A stretch of 64,000 nt of DNA from Nitzschia sp. pyKryTriq1 (lineage: Eukaryota > Bacillariophyta > Bacillariophyceae > Bacillariales > Bacillariaceae). Below the pieces are notes generated by a model. It was given only the letters and a program-made list of their open reading frames with translations. It was not told the origin of the DNA and did no database searches. Location: the NCBI GenBank assembly GCA_956465555.1, contig OY101128.1:682001-746000 (forward strand), in the 5' to 3' direction. The translations under genes were made by a program, and so were the position numbers. Every line of letters begins with the position of its first letter. Within the stretch, counting starts at the first letter, position 1. Shown here one piece after another: positions 60,257-64,000 of the stretch.

Positions 60257-62485
60257 ATGATGTCTGCAAGGAAACTCTTCACGTTTTGTTTGCTATTTCA
60301 AAGCGCTCATGTTCTTGGTAGTGCTCAGTGGGGAAGCAACCATCGGAGCCAAGTGAACCCAGCAGCTAGAGCCGCACATGGTGGGAACGAGAACCACGCC
60401 GAGGATGTGGCTTACGACACAACGGTCACAACAGAGATGAACTACTACATGAGCGAAGATTCAAAAAGTGAAAAGAAGCGCAGCTACCATGCCGAATATG
60501 AATACATAGCTGCCGGTGACCACCACACGGGTGCCCCTAAACATGCAAAGAGCGGGAAAAAAGGAGGCTACCACACCCATGCGCCCACTCACGTGGGCGA
60601 CTATCCCCATGGAAAAGGGAGCAAGAATGGAGGCTATCCGATTCGTACCCATGCACCAACCCATACGGGTCCCGCATCAGGAAAGGGCAAGGGCAAGGGT
60701 GGTACCCATGCACCAACCCATATGGGTCCCACGGAAGGAAAGGGCAAGGGCAAGGGCAAGGGCAAGGGCGGACCACACTCGAAGTCCAGTAAATCTAGTA
60801 AAAGTGGAAAGGGCAAGGGTGGCAAAGGCAGCAAGAAGGGAGGTGAATACTATCCCACGATTAGTCCCCGTAAGTTCCAACTGATATCAGAATTATGTCG
60901 TTGTTTTCTGCATCTGTCCAATGCTCACCATTCGATCTCGTAGACCCCACTCCAGCGCATGCTCCAAGCGCCGATTACCCGAGTAAGTAAAAAGACCCCG
61001 AATGTTCTTCCCCGAATTCGAAAACTGTAACAACATTAACCCTTTTTGCTTTTTTCATTAGGTTCGAGGCCACCAAGTCCTGTTGGTCAGCCAACTCGGC
61101 CTTCACTTTCTCCTGCTTACTCGCCTTCCATTACAGCTTCGCCTACAGACGAAGGTTCTGTGGCAGTCGATCTCCAACCCTTTGCTCTTTTGTACGAGAC
61201 TGAGATGCAGCGGCAGGCTTCGAGAGCTGAACTTGCTGAGGTGACAGATGTCACAAGGCTCTATCTTGAAGAATTCATGTTTGCGGAATTTGAAGGCACA
61301 ACCTTGACATATTTGGACGATTTTGTCACTCGAATGATCACTAGTACCTTTCTCACGGGGGATGTCCCGTACGTAATTGACTACAGTTCAACTGCACGAT
61401 TCAGCCCGTTCAGCCCATTCTTTCCTTCGACTGAACAGTTGGACGAGGCACTTGTGATTGCATTCTCAGGAGCAAATATGGCAGTTTATGAAAGTCGACT
61501 TGCAGGCCTTCCTGAGAACAATGTTTTCCATGGCGCATCTTGCTTCTTCGGCGATGATTCCATCGCTCGCGTTTCTCAACAACAGTCCGGTAATAATGCT
61601 GCATCGATTGCTGCAGCTGCAGTTGCTGCCACCCTCATTGCTGCTGGTGCCGTCCTCTACAAGCGTCGTATGCAAGGGGAAACCTTCGAGAAAGATCTTG
61701 ACAAAGGTAAAGGAGACTCCACTGTTGCAGGAGACACTTTTGCGGGTGAGACATACGATGGTACCGCTTCGGTCAGTGCGGCATCGCTCGATCATCTCAG
61801 TCGATACAGAGACGATGGCGACGACGAGGGAACAAAAGGCCAAAGCCTGCTTGGTACCATTGATGAGGACGAAGACAGCGACTCCGTAAGGCCAACGTGG
61901 GGTGATAACCCATCTTATGACGAGGGAGAAGATGGACACGCCCTCAACATGTCTTTAGATGGCAGGTCTGTGGCTTCTGGGGGAGCTGAGCATCGCGTGC
62001 TCAGGAGAGCGGCGACGGAAGGCAGTAGCGTGGCTGCTTCTACGTCTGCCAGTGACATTCCTGCAACCCAATCGTTCGACGAAATGGCATTGCAGGGACT
62101 GGCGCACACGGTTACACGAGGAAACACAAACGACGACGACGATAACGATAACGACGAGCTTGTAAGGGATTCCAAGCCCGAAATTGCTTCCCTGCTTTCG
62201 CATGATAGCATGGATGATCATTCGATTGCACGAGCGGTCAGCTCTTCTAGTTCCAGCAAGAATTCTCGACGTCCCAAGACTGTTGAAGAGATCGAGGCTA
62301 TGCTGTCAGCCGACCATGATGACAACGACGAGGAATCGCAGGCATACAGCTCAAGATCGCGCTCCTTTGGCAACGACAACTCTACAACTGCCACGCCTCA
62401 GCGCCCTCGAACAGTAGAAGAAATTGAATCACTCCTCTCTGCAGGCTTGGAGGACGACCTTTCTGAAGGCACCGAGCTTGATTAA
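60257..62485 (+). CDS. KGK-type I membrane protein 2 (silicalemma-protein-like)
   Basis: A 691-residue type I membrane protein, exons 60257-60869, 60944-60982 (39 nt) and 61062-62485, all phase 1. Signal peptide (RKLFTFCLLFQSAHVLGSAQ); luminal repeats THAPTH(V/T/M)G followed by GKGKGKGG; a Ser/Lys cluster SKSSKSSKSGKGKGGKGSKK; a Pro-rich hinge SRPPSPVGQPTRPSLSP. The ectodomain matches its upstream neighbour: FALLYETEMQRQASRAELAE, DVTRLYLEEFMFAEFEG, VPYVIDYSSTARF and IAFSGANMAVYESRLAGLPE NNVF. One helix (SIAAAAVAATLIAAGAVLY) near 398-416 follows. The acidic tail carries a duplicated motif, RPKTVEEIEAMLSA and RPRTVEEIESLLSA. Lys/Ser clusters like these are modified in silaffins and direct proteins to silica. 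A silica-deposition-vesicle membrane location is inference. The start is ATG 60257; ATG 60260 is equivalent. Confidence 0.82.
60571..60855 (+). repeat. THAPTH/GKGK coding repeat array
   Basis: Three imperfect protein repeats of about 20-25 residues, each a THAPTH-x-G block plus a Gly/Lys run: near 60,573 (THAPTHVGD), 60,648 (THAPTHTGP) and 60,705 (THAPTHMGP). The Lys/Gly runs are written by the hexanucleotide GGCAAG, present two to four times per run, then by the Ser/Lys part. The repeat number can change by slippage without shifting the frame. Confidence 0.85.
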
Positions 62486-63391
62486 AGCTTGTTTATCGCT
62501 GTTATTTGGTCATAACGAAATTCTACACATGCATCGCAAAATGTTGAAGGAAATATTAGCATCGTCAGGATAAGACGTATTTTAGATTGAATTGTTTGGC
62601 ATCGTGATCTCAGCCATCACTTCTCTTTTAGAAGTCAGTATCTAAGGACAGGGGTTAGGAAATATGTTGAGAACAAGCGCCACTTTATATTTTCTACTCG
62701 CAACGCTATCTGTCAAAGTGGGGAATACTCCTTTCATAGATTTGCTTTGTACTCGTAGGGTTCGATCGATTTTTTTCGTTGAGACAGAACATTTGCTTCC
62801 GGATTTTCAACCTTTTTAAGTGGGATTGATTGGGCGGAGAGGCTCGTATCGGAAGGCATACTTTTCTAATCTCATACTGAAAAAGTCGCCTGGTTGTAAT
62901 TTCGTCAACATTCAAGATCCGTGCTACCTATTGCACGAGGTCCAAACAGCAACGGTACAAGTACTGGTAGTCCTGTAAGGGAAAATCCAGATCGGGGTGA
63001 TCGCCCGGCGTGCGCATTCAACCGGCTTGGCTGGCGCGTGAACTGTGAACAAGATTGAATTATGTCAGTCCGTCGCTCGGCTGTCAGTAGACCTTGGGTA
63101 GATTTTCCACGCAGTGCTGGAACAATAGATGTTCATTCACGCTTTGGCGAGCAATTCCCGCCGTAAGTCACAAATTTGGCAAGCTGGCTGGAGGGACCCA
63201 ACGGCTCGATTCCATCATTTTACCTCAGCCCCCTCTGCACCTCTTCTCCAAATTGACGACCGAAGCTGAGATCATAATTTAGAGATCACAAGTCGAAGGA
63301 GCCGAATTTCTCGCCGATACCCCATAATACTGCGAGCAAAACTCGACGCCGATTCTTTCGTTCATCCCGCCACGAATACACGAGAGAAACA
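62486..63391. other. Spacer within the membrane-protein cluster
   Basis: 906 bases between cluster genes 2 and 3. Frames of 62-76 codons (62,706-62,915 and 63,094-63,282) lack motifs. No RNA gene recognised. Confidence 0.4.
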
Positions 63392-64000
63392 ATGAGAGTC
63401 AGCAATCTTGCAGCGTATCTAATTGTTACGCTCTCCGCAATCAGTACGATTGTCCCATCAGCATATGCTAGAAAGACATACCGAACACTTGAACACCATG
63501 TGAGCAAAGAAAGCAAGAAGAGTGGTAGCAGTGAAGAAAATTATCCACCTTTTTCAATGAGTATGGAAATTCCCGACATTAGCCTTGACATGAGCATTGA
63601 CATGAGCTATCCCAGTGGCAAAGGTAAAGGTAAAGGTAAAGGAAGCAAGAAAGAATCTGACAAAAGTGGCAAAGGAGCTAGCCATGGCAAGGGTGACAAG
63701 AAAGGATCGAAAAGCGAAAAGAAGAGCAAAGGAAAGGGAAAAGGAAGTGGAAATGCCGACAACCCCAGTGGAAAAGGCGGCACGGAGCATCCCGCTCCTT
63801 CTCCGAGTTCCGCGGATGAAAGTAAGTGCTGTCATGATTTCGTGTGCAGTTTTCTCTTTTGCGCCTGATCTAACATACTTGCTTATCCCAGCCGGACGCC
63901 CTCCTTCCCCGATTCCTCCAACACCAGCAACTTCTCCCTCGCCAGCTCCTCCTTCGGGAGAGCCTCTCCAAGAAGTCAAGCTTCCTAGATATGAAATTGC
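63392..64000 (+). CDS. KGK-type I membrane protein 3, 5' part
   Basis: Cut by the window end. Exon 1 is 63392-63821 and exon 2 starts at 63892 (GTAAGT...CCCAG, phase 1). Signal peptide (VSNLAAYLIVTLSAISTIVP, cleaved near AYA). A DMSIDMSYPSGKGKGKGKGS segment is followed by a Lys/Ser/Gly cluster (KSGKGASHGKGDKKGSKSEK) and a hinge EHPAPSPSSADET GRPPSPIPPTP that closely parallels the second protein's PTPAHAPSADYP/SRPPSPVGQP hinge, with the intron at the same place. The last visible residues, EVKLPRYEIA, are where the neighbours have PFALLYETEM and FALSVGLYED, so the shared ectodomain probably starts here. The natural reading is a third paralogue; only about a third of it is visible. Confidence 0.8.

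Noticed and set aside
1-64000. CRISPR arrays, tRNA/rRNA genes, LTR or other virus-like elements
   Set aside because: I looked for regularly spaced repeats, B-box-like GGTTCGA words with a fitting cloverleaf, and paired long terminal repeats with reverse-transcriptase or capsid motifs. None was convincing.

Overview
The window looks like nuclear DNA of a diatom, most likely a pennate one. The genes are eukaryotic, with short GT-AG introns of roughly 75-190 bases and GC-balanced codons. Several protein families are ones I know mainly from diatoms and their relatives: a divergent heat-shock-factor protein, a helicase-associated-domain protein, a 'GDNP'-motif orphan, an 'RGLE'-type orphan, and lysine/glycine-rich secreted membrane proteins. 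Two preproteins carry a signal peptide ending in an ASAF-like motif with Phe at +1, the hallmark of import into a complex red plastid. The species cannot be named from the sequence alone.

Layout. 1-13,600: a secreted lipase-like esterase (-), a GDNP-motif orphan (-), a short LOV blue-light sensor with three exons (+), a probably plastid FAS1 protein (+), a disrupted glycosyltransferase-like gene (-), a prolyl 4-hydroxylase with three exons (-) and an ankyrin/zinc-finger protein (-). 14,400-29,400: a large MFS transporter (+), a plastid Lin0512-family protein (-), a leucine-rich-repeat protein (+), an RGLE-type orphan (+), two low-complexity single-pass membrane proteins (+) and a mitochondrial ACOT9-like acyl-CoA thioesterase (+). 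30,000-49,700: an RGG/R3H DExH helicase (+), a disordered membrane protein (-), an A-T-R NRPS-like reductase (-), a perfect 770-bp tandem duplication, cytosolic leucyl-tRNA synthetase (+) and an HSF-like factor (+). 49,700-52,000 is repeat-rich. It holds a minisatellite of about 122 bp and, inside it, an internally deleted PIF/Harbinger-like DNA transposon. 52,000-57,300: a lactonase-like beta-propeller (+), a secreted thioredoxin-fold protein (-) and a helicase-associated-domain protein (+).

57,900 to the right edge holds what I consider the most interesting content: three consecutive same-strand genes, the last cut by the window end, for type I membrane proteins. Each has a signal peptide, a Lys/Gly/Ser-rich luminal stretch and phase-1 introns at matching places. 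The two complete ones continue into a shared ectodomain, one transmembrane helix and an acidic cytoplasmic tail. This architecture recalls silaffin-like and silicalemma-associated proteins of diatom silica deposition. That functional link is inference.

The genes do not form an operon and mostly act independently: translation, RNA remodelling, light sensing, plastid proteins, secretory-pathway enzymes. Many spacers are dominated by the palindrome TACCGGTA and by CTACTAGTAG-like words. I found no convincing tRNA, rRNA, CRISPR or LTR element. Where a reading frame began at a non-ATG codon I moved the start to the first plausible in-frame ATG. Splice sites were read by eye from GT-AG, phase and protein continuity.
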